DNA from: an uncultured Pelagibacteraceae bacterium
GTDB lineage: Bacteria > Pseudomonadota > Alphaproteobacteria > Pelagibacterales > Pelagibacteraceae
Length of the DNA: 64,000 nt
NCBI GenBank assembly: GCA_902591415.1
Contig: CACJAU010000001.1
Span: 1-64,000, forward strand
Direction of reading: 5' to 3'
The notes under the pieces are model-generated. The model did not search any database, had not been told where the DNA came from, and was given only the letters and a program-made list of their open reading frames with translations. This document shows positions 1 through 10,701 of this stretch, one piece after another. Both the position numbers and the translations under genes were made by a program. How positions within the stretch are numbered: the stretch's first letter is position 1; each line of letters starts with the position of its first letter.

Positions 1-1932
1 TTATTTAGTGGAGATAAAATTGAAAAATTTTCTTTCAAAAATAAAGAAGAAATACAAAAAGCGGTTGATGTAATCAATAAAACAAAATTTAAAATTGCTG
101 ATGTGAATACAAAAATATTTAGACGAAACCCCCTAGCTCCCTTTACAACATCAACTTTACAACAAACTGCTTCGGGACGATTTGGTTTTGGAGCTTCCAG
201 AACAATGCAAATTGCACAAAGACTTTATCAAGGAGTAGATATCGAGGGTGAAACCACTGGATTAATTACTTATATGAGAACTGATGGAACAAATATTTCA
301 AAAGAAGCAATTGATGACTTTAGAAAATTCATTACTGGTGATTACGGTGATAAATATTTACCAGAGGCTCCAAATAGTTATACGGGGAAGAAAGCAAAGA
401 ACGCACAAGAAGCTCATGAGGCAATTAGACCAACTAATATTAGCAGGAAACCTTCCGATATAAAAAAATATGTAAATGCAGATCAATTTAAACTCTATGA
501 ATTAATTTGGAGTAGAGCCTTATCGTCTCAAATGACTCCAGCAGAGTTTGATAGAAATACCATAATTATTTCTTCAAATGATAGTAAGATTAACTTTAGA
601 GCTAGCGGCTCAGTCGTAAAATTTGATGGATTTCTTAAAGTTTATCAAGTTCAAGAAACTGACGAGGATGCAAAAAATATTTTACCTGAAGTCAAAGTCG
701 GAGAAGAAATTAGTATACTTAAGTTAAATGATGAACAACACTTTACAGATCCACCACCACGATACTCTGAAGCTAGTTTAGTGAAAAAGATGGAGGAATT
801 AGGCATAGGGAGACCCTCCACTTATGCTAGCATTATCTCAGTATTATCAACGAGAAACTATGTCGAATTAATTAATAAAAGGTTTAATCCAACTGACAGA
901 GGTAAGCTAATTTCAGCTTTTTTAGAGAAATTATTCTCTAAATACGTTGATTATAATTTTACTGCAGACTTAGAAAATCAGCTAGATGAAATCACAAGTG
1001 GTAAAATTGAATGGGTTCAAGTTTTGGATAATTTTTGGAAAGATTTTTACGAAAATGTTGGAAAAGTTAAAGAAAAGAGAACTAGAGAAGTATTAGACTT
1101 ATTAAATGAAAGTTTAGGAGCTTTAATTTTTGAAAGAGATGATAAAGACGCTATAGATCGAAAATGCAAGTTATGTTCCAATGGAGAGCTAAGTCTTAAG
1201 AATAGTTTTAGAGGTGGGGCTTTTATAGGGTGTTCAAATTATCCAGAGTGCAAATTTACTAGACCTTTATCTAAGGCTAAAGCTGCAGCTCAATATAACT
1301 TAGCAGAACCTAAGCTACTGGGTCAAAACGAAAAAGGTAAAGATATATATTTAAAGAATGGTAGATTTGGCCCCTACTTGCAATATGAAAAAGAAAAAGA
1401 AGAATTAGAAACAAAAAAGAAAAAAGGTAGAAAGAAAAAAAATGAGAATGAACATCTCAAAAATGTTTCCATTCCAAAAGGTATTGATGTTGACAGTGTT
1501 GATTTAGACAAAGCGAAATATTTATGCTCTCTTCCAAAAGTATTAGGTCAACACCCAGATAATGGGCAAGACATAACTTTAAACTCTGGAAGATTTGGTC
1601 CATATCTAAAATGCGAAAATAAATCTGCAAGACTTGAAAATGTTGAGGATCTTTTTTCTATTGGAATTAATAGAGCAATAACATTAATAGCTGAAGCTAA
1701 GCCTGGAAGGATTTCCTCTTCACTAATTAAAGATCTAGGAGAACATCCTGAAGATAAAAAGCCTGTCCGAATTATGAAAGGGCAATATGGTCCTTATATT
1801 AAGTACAAGTCTCTAAATGCTACTATACCTGAAGAAAAAGATCCAAATGAACTTACTATGGAAGAAGCGCTCATATTAATTGAAAAAAGAAAAGAATACG
1901 ATAAAACTAAAAAAAAAGGTAAAAGAAAATGA
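1..1932 (+). CDS. topA: DNA topoisomerase I, 5'-truncated by window edge
   Basis: Frame is open from base 1 (the GTG at 103 is internal). Motifs GLITYMRTDGTNIS, a Zn-ribbon CKLC..C..YPEC, and three C-terminal repeats GRFGPYLQYE / GRFGPYLKCE / GQYGPYIKYK. Confidence 0.95.
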   Translation, partial: LFSGDKIEKFSFKNKEEIQKAVDVINKTKFKIADVNTKIFRRNPLAPFTTSTLQQTASGRFGFGASRTMQIAQRLYQGVDIEGETTGLITYMRTDGTNISKEAIDDFRKFITGDYGDKYLPEAPNSYTGKKAKNAQEAHEAIRPTNISRKPSDIKKYVNADQFKLYELIWSRALSSQMTPAEFDRNTIIISSNDSKINFRASGSVVKFDGFLKVYQVQETDEDAKNILPEVKVGEEISILKLNDEQHFTDPPPRYSEASLVKKMEELGIGRPSTYASIISVLSTRNYVELINKRFNPTDRGKLISAFLEKLFSKYVDYNFTADLENQLDEITSGKIEWVQVLDNFWKDFYENVGKVKEKRTREVLDLLNESLGALIFERDDKDAIDRKCKLCSNGELSLKNSFRGGAFIGCSNYPECKFTRPLSKAKAAAQYNLAEPKLLGQNEKGKDIYLKNGRFGPYLQYEKEKEELETKKKKGRKKKNENEHLKNVSIPKGIDVDSVDLDKAKYLCSLPKVLGQHPDNGQDITLNSGRFGPYLKCENKSARLENVEDLFSIGINRAITLIAEAKPGRISSSLIKDLGEHPEDKKPVRIMKGQYGPYIKYKSLNATIPEEKDPNELTMEEALILIEKRKEYDKTKKKGKRK

Positions 1933-2393
1933 GTGACATTGAAAACAAAATTAAAAGTTTAAATATAAAACTACCTGAGCCAAAAGCACCAGTAGGAGCT
2001 TATGTTGCTACTAAGATTGTTGGAAAACTATTATATATATCTGGTCAAGTATCTATTGATGAAAATGCCAAACTTATAACAGGTAAGATTGGAAAAGATT
2101 TAAATTTAGAGAAAGGTTATAATGCAGCTGAAAGATGTGGTTTAAGCATTGTTGCCCATGTAAAAAATGCATGTGGAGGAGATTTTGATAAAGTTAAATC
2201 TTGCGTCAAATTAACAGGTTACGTTAATTCAACAGATGATTTTAAAGATCAACCAAAGATTATAAACGGCGCTTCAGATATTATAGGAAAGATTTTTGAT
2301 AAAAAAGGTGAACACACACGTGCTGCTGTAAGTGTGAATAGCTTGCCTTTAGGAGTTGCGGTCGAAGTTGATGCTATCTTTGAACTTAATTAG
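1929..2393 (+). CDS. RidA/YjgF-family protein (COG0251-like)
   Basis: ATGA overlap with topA; LYISGQVSIDE..., VEVDAIFEL C-terminus typical of RidA paralogues. Confidence 0.85.
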   Translation: MSDIENKIKSLNIKLPEPKAPVGAYVATKIVGKLLYISGQVSIDENAKLITGKIGKDLNLEKGYNAAERCGLSIVAHVKNACGGDFDKVKSCVKLTGYVNSTDDFKDQPKIINGASDIIGKIFDKKGEHTRAAVSVNSLPLGVAVEVDAIFELN

Positions 2394-3690
2394 TATTAGG
2401 CCTTCCAATTGAGTAGTATTTAATCTTATTTTTTTTCATTTCTTCAGCAGAATAAAGGTTTCTTAGGTCGTATACTTTAAATTTATTATTTTTAACGATC
2501 TTTTTGAAATCTATTGATTTGAATTCATCCCATTCAGTAAGTAAAATTACTAGATCTGCACCATTACAATTAGATTTTATATTGTTTCTGTAATTACAGT
2601 TTTTGATTTTTCTAAATTCTTTTTTTTCTCCTGATGGATCATAATAATTAACTTTTGCCCCTTTTTTGCATAAATAAGGTATCATTTTAAGGCTAGTAGA
2701 ATCCCTCATATCGTCAGTGTTAGGTTTAAATGTAACACCTAAGAAAGAAATTTTTTTATTTCTTATATTTGAACCTAAAATTTTATGAATTCTTTGAGTT
2801 AGTAAACCAACTCTTTCTTGATTAGATTTAATTACTGATTTAACAACTGATAGATTTATTTTATATTTCTCTGCAGCTGATACAAGACCTTTGGTGTCTT
2901 TTGGAAAGCATGAGCCACCATAAGCTGGACCAGCTCGTAAAAATCTGCCACCTATTCTACTATCAGAGCCCATACCTAATGAAATATCTTCTACTTTTAC
3001 TCCAGATTTTTCACACAAGTTAGCAAGTTCATTAATAAAAGTAATTTTGGTTGCAAGAAAAGCATTTGATGCATATTTTATTAATTCAGCTCCTCTTCTT
3101 GAAGTAGTAAAAAATTTTGAGCCTTTGTTTGTTAATGGCGCATAAAGTTTTTTCATAATATTAAAAGCTTTTTTTTCGTTTGATCCTATTACGATCCTAT
3201 CAGGATATCTAAAATCACGTATTGCCTCTCCTTCTCTTAAGAATTCAGGATTAGAGATTACTGTAAAAAGTTTTTTCTTTTTTTTTAAAATTTTTTCAAT
3301 TTCATCACCTGTTCCTACTGGAACTGTAGACTTGGTAATTATAATCTTTTTTCTTTTTGAATATTTTAATATTTCTTTTGCACATTTATAAATAAAAGAT
3401 AAATCTACTTTGATTGATCCTTTTTTCGTAGGAGTTCCTACACATATAAATATTATATCTGATATGTTTATAGCTTTATTAATATCTGTTGTGAATGAGA
3501 GACGTTTAGCTACAAAATTTTTTTTTATTAATTCATCTAATCCTGGCTCATAGATAGGAGAATTTCCAGAGTTAAGTTTATCTATTTTGTTTTTATCTTT
3601 ATCAACGCAGATAACTTGATTTCCTATATCAGCAAAGCAAACGCCGCTTACCAATCCAACGTAACCAGTTCCTATCATGCATAGTTTCAT
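2386..3690 (-). CDS. ugd: UDP-glucose 6-dehydrogenase
   Basis: MKLCMIGTGYVGLVSGVCFAD Rossmann N-terminus; GGSCFPKDTKGL active-site Cys motif. Confidence 0.95.
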   Translation of the reverse strand: MKLCMIGTGYVGLVSGVCFADIGNQVICVDKDKNKIDKLNSGNSPIYEPGLDELIKKNFVAKRLSFTTDINKAINISDIIFICVGTPTKKGSIKVDLSFIYKCAKEILKYSKRKKIIITKSTVPVGTGDEIEKILKKKKKLFTVISNPEFLREGEAIRDFRYPDRIVIGSNEKKAFNIMKKLYAPLTNKGSKFFTTSRRGAELIKYASNAFLATKITFINELANLCEKSGVKVEDISLGMGSDSRIGGRFLRAGPAYGGSCFPKDTKGLVSAAEKYKINLSVVKSVIKSNQERVGLLTQRIHKILGSNIRNKKISFLGVTFKPNTDDMRDSTSLKMIPYLCKKGAKVNYYDPSGEKKEFRKIKNCNYRNNIKSNCNGADLVILLTEWDEFKSIDFKKIVKNNKFKVYDLRNLYSAEEMKKNKIKYYSIGRPNTN

Positions 3691-4506
3691 TTATTTTCCT
3701 TTAGATATTTGTATTCCTGAATTAATATATCCGCTTAAAGTTCCACAATCTAAATATTTACCTTTAAAAATATTTCCATAAAATTTATTTTCTTTTTTAA
3801 TTAAACTTCTAATTGCGTCAGTAATATGTATCTCTCCCCCTTGGCCAGGTTTTAATTTCTTTATTTCAGTAAAGATTTTTGTTGGTAATATGTATCTACC
3901 AATAATTGCGAAATTTGATGGCGCTTTTTTGATGCTAGGTTTCTCTACAACATCTTTAATTTGAAAATATCTTTTTTTTTTATTTTTAATTGATAAAATT
4001 CCCCATCTTGATACCGTTTTTCTTTCTACTCTTTTTGCGGCAATTATAGATCCATTAGTTTTTTTATGTAATCGTATCATTTCTTTAGAACAATTATTTT
4101 TAATTATTAAGTCATCAGGTAAAAGCATTAAAAAGTATTTACTTTTTATATATTTTTGGCATTTTAAAACTGCATCACCTGTGCCTTTTGGTTTATTCTG
4201 ATAAACAAATTTTATCATTTTTTGATATTTTTTTATTTTTTTAAACTCTTCAATTAGTCTTTTATCTTTTTTCTTTTTAATTATTTTTTTATAAAAATTA
4301 TCGTTGAAAAAATATTTTTTTATCGATAGCTTTTTTTTTGAAATTATAAAAATGAATTCCTTTACACCAGCATCAATACATTCTTCTAATATATATTGTA
4401 AATTTGGTTTACCATTAATGGGCATTAACTCTTTTGGCATTACGCTTGTTAGAGGAAGCATTCTAGTTCCTAAACCTGCTAGTGGAATAATGGCTTGTTT
4501 TATCAT
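3691..4506 (-). CDS. galU: UTP--glucose-1-phosphate uridylyltransferase
   Basis: AIIPLAGLGTRMLPLTSVMPKELMPI nucleotidyltransferase signature. Confidence 0.95.
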   Translation of the reverse strand: MIKQAIIPLAGLGTRMLPLTSVMPKELMPINGKPNLQYILEECIDAGVKEFIFIISKKKLSIKKYFFNDNFYKKIIKKKKDKRLIEEFKKIKKYQKMIKFVYQNKPKGTGDAVLKCQKYIKSKYFLMLLPDDLIIKNNCSKEMIRLHKKTNGSIIAAKRVERKTVSRWGILSIKNKKKRYFQIKDVVEKPSIKKAPSNFAIIGRYILPTKIFTEIKKLKPGQGGEIHITDAIRSLIKKENKFYGNIFKGKYLDCGTLSGYINSGIQISKGK

Positions 4507-4544
4507 ATGATTCTTATAATAGTTATTATCATTGCTTAATAGAA

Positions 4545-5360
4545 ATGAAAATATTTAAAGATAAACATACTCTTCAGAAAGAGATTTTAAAATCTAAAGG
4601 GACATCATTTGTACCTACAATGGGTGGATTACATAAAGGACATATCTCATTGATCAAACAATCTAAAAAATCTAATTTAAAAACTTTAGTCTCAATTTAT
4701 GTCAATCCTAAACAATTCAATAAAAAAAGCGATTTTAGGTCTTATCCTAGAAATACAAAAAAAGACATAGAACTACTTAAGAAATTGAAGATTGATTACT
4801 TGTATATTCCAACGTTTAAAGACATTTATGGGTTTGAACCTAAGAACAAAGTTTTTTTAGATAAATCCTCAAAAAAATTATGTGGGAAATTTAGAAAAGG
4901 TCATTTTGAAGGTGTTTTAAATGTAGTTAACAGATTTATAGAAATAATTAAACCAAGATATATATTTTTAGGAAAAAAAGATTATCAGCAACTATATCTA
5001 ATTAAAAAACACATCGAAAAAAGAAAAATTAAATCTAAAATAATTGAGTGTAAAACTGTAAGAGAAAATAGTGGTATAGCTTGCTCTTCAAGAAATTTTA
5101 ATCTTAATAAAAGTGAAATGATAATTGCATCTAATATTTTTCATTATCTCAAAAGATTAAAAAAAAGAATAAAAAAAAATTATAGTTTATTTAAGATAAA
5201 TAAAATAAAAAAAGAGTTAATAAAGCTAGGTGCAAATAAAATAGACTATATAGAAAATTATAATACAACAAGTTTTAAAAAAATCAAAAAACCTAATAAA
5301 AAATATAATTTGTTCTTTGCTTACTACATTAAAAAAGTAAGATTAATTGATAATATCTAA
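4545..5360 (+). CDS. panC: Pantoate--beta-alanine ligase
   Basis: FVPTMGGLHKGHISLI and VNPKQFN motifs; GKKDYQQ. Confidence 0.93.
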   Translation: MKIFKDKHTLQKEILKSKGTSFVPTMGGLHKGHISLIKQSKKSNLKTLVSIYVNPKQFNKKSDFRSYPRNTKKDIELLKKLKIDYLYIPTFKDIYGFEPKNKVFLDKSSKKLCGKFRKGHFEGVLNVVNRFIEIIKPRYIFLGKKDYQQLYLIKKHIEKRKIKSKIIECKTVRENSGIACSSRNFNLNKSEMIIASNIFHYLKRLKKRIKKNYSLFKINKIKKELIKLGANKIDYIENYNTTSFKKIKKPNKKYNLFFAYYIKKVRLIDNI

Positions 5361-6736
5361 TTTAAAAAGTAAAAAGATCCTAAACCTAGAAAAGAGAGAA
5401 ATCCAATAACATCTGTAATAGTTGTTACAAAAACACTTGAGGCTAAAGCAGGATCAATATTTAATTTTTTTAATGATACTGGAACTAAAATTCCAAATAA
5501 TCCTGCAACAATCATATTTAAGATCATTGAAATTCCAATTAAAAGGGAAAGATTTAATTCTTTAAACCATAATTGAACTATAATTGCAGTTATTATTGCA
5601 AAAATTATACCATTTAAAATACCTATCAAAAATTCTTTACCAACAACTCGATTAAAATTACTTTTTGATAATTCTTTGGTAGCTATTGCCCGTATTGTAA
5701 CTGCTAAGGTTTGCATCCCAGCATTTCCACCCATTGAAGCAACGATTGGCATGAGAAAAGCTAAAGCTACCATTTGTTCGATTGAAGCTCCAAAAAAACT
5801 AATAACCCAAGTTGCAAGTAAAGCGGTAAATAGATTTAATAATAACCAATTAAATCTTCTTTTTGTTTTAAGCATGACACTATCGGTAATTTCTTCATCG
5901 CCAACTCCTGCTAAACGTAAAGCATCTTCTTCAGCTTCCTCTTGAACAACTGTAACAACATCGTCGGCTGTAATCATGCCAACTAACTTATTTTCTTTAT
6001 TAACTACACCTGCAGAAACTAAGTTATAATTTTCAAAAGTAAGACCAACTTCTTCTTTATCCATATTAACTGAAATTAAAACTGGCATTTCTCTCATTAT
6101 AGAGTTCATTTTTAAATCTCTAGAAGTTCTAAGCACTCTTGATGAAGGAACAGTTCCAATTGGTTTAAAATCATTATCTACTATAAAAATTTCCAAAAAT
6201 TCTTCAGGTAAATCTTTATCCTCTCTTAAATAATCTATAGTTTGTCCAACAGTCCAATTACTTGGAACTGCTGTAAATTCTCTTTGCATTATTCTTGCCG
6301 CGGAGTCTTCGGGATAACTTAAACCTTCTTGTAGTAAAAATTTATCTTTTGGAGGAAGTTTTCCTAAAACTTTTTCTTTTACTTCTTTTGATAAATTTTC
6401 AAGAATTTTGATAGCATTATCAGACTCTAATCTTTTTATTATTTTGATAAGAGAGTCTATAGAAAGTAATTGTAAAACTTCGCTTTGAATTGACTCATTT
6501 AATTCAATAAAAATTTCTGGATCAATATTAAACGATTCAATTTCAATTAGTTTTGTTCTTGTGTCAGGATTTAAATTTTCAATTAAGTTAGCAACATCTG
6601 CTTCGTGCAAATTTTTTAACGTTTGATTGATAAATTCTACATTTCTATTCTCAATATTTTGAGTGAAAGTATTGATAAATTCTTTATTAAAATCCAGATT
6701 GACTTTTTTAGCTTCTGTTGATTTTGGTAAAGTCAT
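5357..6736 (-). CDS. mgtE: Magnesium transporter MgtE
   Basis: N-domain, CBS pair, C-terminal membrane domain with MPIVASMGGNAGMQT. Confidence 0.95.
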   Translation of the reverse strand: MTLPKSTEAKKVNLDFNKEFINTFTQNIENRNVEFINQTLKNLHEADVANLIENLNPDTRTKLIEIESFNIDPEIFIELNESIQSEVLQLLSIDSLIKIIKRLESDNAIKILENLSKEVKEKVLGKLPPKDKFLLQEGLSYPEDSAARIMQREFTAVPSNWTVGQTIDYLREDKDLPEEFLEIFIVDNDFKPIGTVPSSRVLRTSRDLKMNSIMREMPVLISVNMDKEEVGLTFENYNLVSAGVVNKENKLVGMITADDVVTVVQEEAEEDALRLAGVGDEEITDSVMLKTKRRFNWLLLNLFTALLATWVISFFGASIEQMVALAFLMPIVASMGGNAGMQTLAVTIRAIATKELSKSNFNRVVGKEFLIGILNGIIFAIITAIIVQLWFKELNLSLLIGISMILNMIVAGLFGILVPVSLKKLNIDPALASSVFVTTITDVIGFLSFLGLGSFYFLN

Positions 6737-6796
6737 AAATACCTCTATAAGTTTTTTTGAGACTATTAGTCTATATAATGATAAAATTCAAATTAA

Positions 6797-7408
6797 ATGA
6801 GTATAGAAATAAAAATAAGCAAAAAACGTATTCCCTATAAAGTGGCAATGCTTTATCTCAATAAACGAGTTGAGGAAGTTAAAAATGGTACAAATAGAGA
6901 ATTATTATGGATCCTAGAGCATCCAACTACTTATACGGGTGGAGTCAGTTTCAACAAAAAAGAAATAATTGATAAAAAAATAAAAATAATTAAATCAAAT
7001 AGAGGAGGTAAAATTACGCTTCACAACCCAGGGCAAAAAATTGTTTACTTTGTCATCGATTTAAACAAAAGAAAAAAAGATATAAGAAAATTTATAGATT
7101 CAATAGAAAAAAGTATTATACAATTTTTAGAAAATTATAAGATTAAAGCTAAAAATGATAAAAAAAATATAGGAATTTGGGTCAAAGATAAAAAAATTGC
7201 AGCGATTGGTATTAGAGTATCTAGATGGGTAGCCTATCATGGTTGTTCAATAAATATTTCGAATAATTTAAATCAATATTTAAAAATTATTCCCTGTGGT
7301 TTAGATAATAAAAGAGTTACTTCAATATTAAAGTTAATTTCAATTAAACCTAAGCAATTTGAAAATAATTTGGCAAATATTTTTATTAAAAATATTAATA
7401 ATATTTAG
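6797..7408 (+). CDS. lipB: Lipoyl(octanoyl) transferase
   Basis: HPTTYTGG, RGGKITLHNPGQ, AAIGIRVSRWVAYHGCSINI. Confidence 0.93.
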   Translation: MSIEIKISKKRIPYKVAMLYLNKRVEEVKNGTNRELLWILEHPTTYTGGVSFNKKEIIDKKIKIIKSNRGGKITLHNPGQKIVYFVIDLNKRKKDIRKFIDSIEKSIIQFLENYKIKAKNDKKNIGIWVKDKKIAAIGIRVSRWVAYHGCSINISNNLNQYLKIIPCGLDNKRVTSILKLISIKPKQFENNLANIFIKNINNI

Positions 7409-8304
7409 ATTTTTTTTTTAAGAAAATCCTCAAAAACATGGTTGTATTTTGCTTTAAAATTATATTGAATATTGTTGATCATAAATTTTATTTTATACGC
7501 GTGTAATAAAAGATTTTTAATTTTTATTCTTTTTCTAGTATTCAGAAAATATTTATCATCTCCTACTATTGGGCATCCAATGTTAAGTAATTGTTTCCTT
7601 AATTGATGCTTTCTTCCTGTTATTGGTTTTAACTCCAGATAAGAATAATTTTCGTTTGATTTGATAATTTTAAGATTTGATACAGCTTTTTGAAAAATTT
7701 TTTTGTTATTTTCGTAATAAATCAAATCATCTTTCATCACCTTTATAGATTTATCGACTTTTCCATATACAATTGTTAAATAAGTTTTATGAATCTTCCT
7801 AATCCTAAAAAGGGAGGTAAACAATTGAGCATATTTTCTATTTTTGGCAATTATCAAAATTCCAGATGTCTCTTTATCTAATCTATGAACAATGAAAGGT
7901 TTTGAATTTTTAAAATATTTTGTACTTTTTAATATATCTATAATATTTTTAAATGATTTTGTGCCCGATTGTACCGGTATACCTGTAGGTTTATTAATTA
8001 CTATAAAATTGTCATTATCTTCAATTACATAATCGTCATAGTAGCCAATTTCTTTTTTTTTAGGTAAATATTTAATCTTTTCTTTTTTATCTACAGGTTT
8101 AAATTTTGAAATTTCGTAAATTTCAATTAGATCGCCAGTTTGAAGTCTATAAGATGATTTAGTTTTTTTTTTATTAACTTTAACTTTATTTTGTCTTAGT
8201 ATTTTTTCTAACAAAGAGTGAGGTATATTAATTATTTTCTGTCTAAACCATTTATCTAGACGTGAGTCATTATAATCATCGTCTACAGTATATGATTTAG
8301 GCAT
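7405..8304 (-). CDS. rluC: 23S rRNA pseudouridine synthase, RluC/RluD family
   Basis: S4-like N-domain; VHRLDKETSGILIIAK catalytic motif; ITGRKHQLRKQL. Confidence 0.88.
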   Translation of the reverse strand: MPKSYTVDDDYNDSRLDKWFRQKIINIPHSLLEKILRQNKVKVNKKKTKSSYRLQTGDLIEIYEISKFKPVDKKEKIKYLPKKKEIGYYDDYVIEDNDNFIVINKPTGIPVQSGTKSFKNIIDILKSTKYFKNSKPFIVHRLDKETSGILIIAKNRKYAQLFTSLFRIRKIHKTYLTIVYGKVDKSIKVMKDDLIYYENNKKIFQKAVSNLKIIKSNENYSYLELKPITGRKHQLRKQLLNIGCPIVGDDKYFLNTRKRIKIKNLLLHAYKIKFMINNIQYNFKAKYNHVFEDFLKKKI

Positions 8305-8314
8305 GATAGCTTTG

Positions 8315-8764
8315 TTATTTACTTGCTACTTTTGGCTCTGGTTGAGATTCTTTTTTCTTGTCTTTTGTTTCTATTTTTTTCGGTTTGTCTACCTTTTTTG
8401 CTTCAGGATTTCTGTCAACCAATTCAATAACAGCCATTGGAGCATCATCACCTGTTCTAAATCCAGCTTTTAAAACCCTTGAATAACCGCCTTTTCTTGA
8501 ACTGTACCTTTTTGATAATTCCTCAAAAACTTTTGTTACCGATTTTTTATCTTGAAGTTTAGAAAATAATCTCTTTTTATTACTTAAGATATTTTTTTTA
8601 CCAATAGTAATAACTTTATCTATTTGCGGTTTTAATTCTTTTGCCTTAGGCAATGTAGTAATAATCTGTTCGTACTTTATTAAGGAATTCAACATATTCT
8701 TAAATAAAGCTTTACGATGCTCGCTAGTTTTATTTAGTTTTCTATAAGCTAAACCGTGTCTCAT
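8315..8764 (-). CDS. rplQ: 50S ribosomal protein L17 with Lys/Glu-rich C-terminal tail
   Basis: [24 protein letters not shown]; position after rpoA. Confidence 0.97.
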   Translation of the reverse strand: MRHGLAYRKLNKTSEHRKALFKNMLNSLIKYEQIITTLPKAKELKPQIDKVITIGKKNILSNKKRLFSKLQDKKSVTKVFEELSKRYSSRKGGYSRVLKAGFRTGDDAPMAVIELVDRNPEAKKVDKPKKIETKDKKKESQPEPKVASK

Positions 8765-9798
8765 TAGTAATTATTTTCCTCTAATTTTTTGGACAATTCT
8801 GCAATGTTATCTGGAGGCCAATTGGGTATTTCCATTCCTAAGTACAAAGACATTGTGTTAAGTACTTCTTTAATTTCGTTGAGTGATTTTCTTCCAAAAT
8901 TGGGTGTTCTTAACATTTCTGGTTCAGTTTTTTGAACTAAATCACCTATATAAATGATGTTGTCATTTTTTAAACAATTCATTGATCTTACAGATAGTTC
9001 CAGTTCTTCAACTCTTTTTAATAAATTTCTGTTAAATTCTGGTTCTGAAGATTTAACTTCTTTTACTATTTCTTGAGGATCCTCAAAATTAACAAACATT
9101 GAAAGTTGATCTTGGAAAATTCTAGCAGAGTAAGCTATTGCATCTTCCGCATCTACTGTGCCATTAGTTTCTACAGTCATAACTAATTTATCATAATCTA
9201 ATGCACTACCAGCTCTAGTATTCTCAACAGAAAAAGAAACTTTTTTGACTGGACTAAATAATGAGTCTATAGAAATTAATCCAAGAGGGCTATCATCTGT
9301 TTTATTTTTAGGAGCTTGAACATATCCCTTGCCTGTACTTACCATTAATTCCATGTGAAAATGAGTTTTTTCATCTAAGTTACAAATAGTTTGATCTGGA
9401 TTTAATATCTCTATTTCTGATACAAGTGTTATGTCTTTTGCTTTAACTTCCTTTGGACCTTTTATGTCCAAAATAATTTTTTTTGGACTTGAAGAAGATG
9501 ACTTAATTGCTAAGTTTTTAACGTTTAGTACTATATCTGTAACATCTTCTCTAACACCCTTTATCGAAGAAAATTCATGTAAGACTCCATCAATTTGAAT
9601 TGCTGTCACAGCAGCGCCCTGTATAGAAGATAACAATATTCTTCTTAAAGAATTTCCTATAGTTTGACCAAAACCTTTTTCTAAAGGTTCAGCAATCACT
9701 TTAGCTATAGTTTTATCTTCGTTGCTTGTAATGTCTAATTTATTTGGCTTAATAAGTGCTTTCCAATTTTTGTCTATAATATTTGATGTGGTTTGCAT
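8764..9798 (-). CDS. rpoA: RNA polymerase alpha subunit
   Basis: [23 protein letters not shown]-terminal alpha-CTD. Confidence 0.98.
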   Translation of the reverse strand: MQTTSNIIDKNWKALIKPNKLDITSNEDKTIAKVIAEPLEKGFGQTIGNSLRRILLSSIQGAAVTAIQIDGVLHEFSSIKGVREDVTDIVLNVKNLAIKSSSSSPKKIILDIKGPKEVKAKDITLVSEIEILNPDQTICNLDEKTHFHMELMVSTGKGYVQAPKNKTDDSPLGLISIDSLFSPVKKVSFSVENTRAGSALDYDKLVMTVETNGTVDAEDAIAYSARIFQDQLSMFVNFEDPQEIVKEVKSSEPEFNRNLLKRVEELELSVRSMNCLKNDNIIYIGDLVQKTEPEMLRTPNFGRKSLNEIKEVLNTMSLYLGMEIPNWPPDNIAELSKKLEENNY

Positions 9799-10253
9799 TA
9801 TACTCTCCTTCTTTTTGGTGGCCTTGCACCGTTATGCGGCATAGGTGTTGTGTCTTTGATTGATAAAATTTTAAATCCTCTAGATTGCAATGATCGTAAA
9901 GCGGTTTCTCTTCCTGAACCAGGTCCTTTAACTTGAACAGTCAAGGTTCTTAAACCCTGCTCAAAAGCTTTTGCTCCTGCATCATCAGCTGCTACTTGAG
10001 CAGCATAAGGAGTTGATTTTCTTGAACCTTTAAACCCTTTAGCTCCAGCTGAAGACCACGAAACAACGTTTCCGCTTTCATCGGCAATTGAAATAATAGT
10101 ATTATTAAATGTTGAATAAACATATGCAATACCAGAAGTAATATTTTTTTTAATTTTTTTCTTTTTTTTGAATGAGCTAATTTTTTTTACTTCAGGTTTA
10201 CTAATTTCTTTATCTACAACTTTTTTTTCTACTTTAACGTTTTTTTTATTCAT
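9798..10253 (-). CDS. rpsK: 30S ribosomal protein S11 with Lys-rich N-terminal extension
   Basis: [46 protein letters not shown]. Confidence 0.97.
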   Translation of the reverse strand: MNKKNVKVEKKVVDKEISKPEVKKISSFKKKKKIKKNITSGIAYVYSTFNNTIISIADESGNVVSWSSAGAKGFKGSRKSTPYAAQVAADDAGAKAFEQGLRTLTVQVKGPGSGRETALRSLQSRGFKILSIKDTTPMPHNGARPPKRRRV

Positions 10254-10259
10254 TTAAAT

Positions 10260-10643
10260 CTATTTCTTAAGAGGAGTTAATTTTTTTCCTGCAATAGCGA
10301 TTGCTTTTCCTTTTCTGGTTCGAGCATTACATTGTGTCCTTTGTCCACGAACAGGTAATTTTTTCTTATGTCTAGAACCTCTATAACAAGCTAAATCTAC
10401 TAATCTTTTTATATTTACAGATACTTCTCTTCTTAAATCACCTTCTACTTTATGATTAGCATCAATAAATTCTCTTATCTTTAAAACCTGTTCTTCCGTC
10501 AATTCATTAACTCTTTTTGAAGATGGGATGTCTAATTTTTTACATATTATTTTTGATGAATGTAATCCGATTCCATGAATATAAGTTAATGCAATACTAA
10601 CAACTTTATTTTGTGGAATGTTTATCCCTGCAATACGAGCCAT
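10260..10643 (-). CDS. rpsM: 30S ribosomal protein S13
   Basis: [26 protein letters not shown]. Confidence 0.98.
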   Translation of the reverse strand: MARIAGINIPQNKVVSIALTYIHGIGLHSSKIICKKLDIPSSKRVNELTEEQVLKIREFIDANHKVEGDLRREVSVNIKRLVDLACYRGSRHKKKLPVRGQRTQCNARTRKGKAIAIAGKKLTPLKK

Positions 10644-10671
10644 AAATTTATGAGTTTATATTTCCTGCGTA

Positions 10672-10699
10672 TTTATATTGTCTAATCTCTTAAAGTCAA
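10672..10699 (-). promoter_or_regulatory. Predicted sigma70-type promoter for rpsM-rpsK-rpoA-rplQ
   Basis: Minus strand TTGACT (10699-10694), 16-nt spacer, TATAAA (10677-10672), in the 58-bp adk-rpsM gap. Confidence 0.65.
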
Positions 10700-10701
10700 C
10701 C

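Noticed and set aside
6760-6772. AGACT-ATT-AGTCT dyad between mgtE and lipB
   Set aside because: Only 5-bp arms; such short dyads are expected by chance in AT-rich gaps, and it does not resemble a Mg2+ M-box, for which the 60-nt gap is too short.
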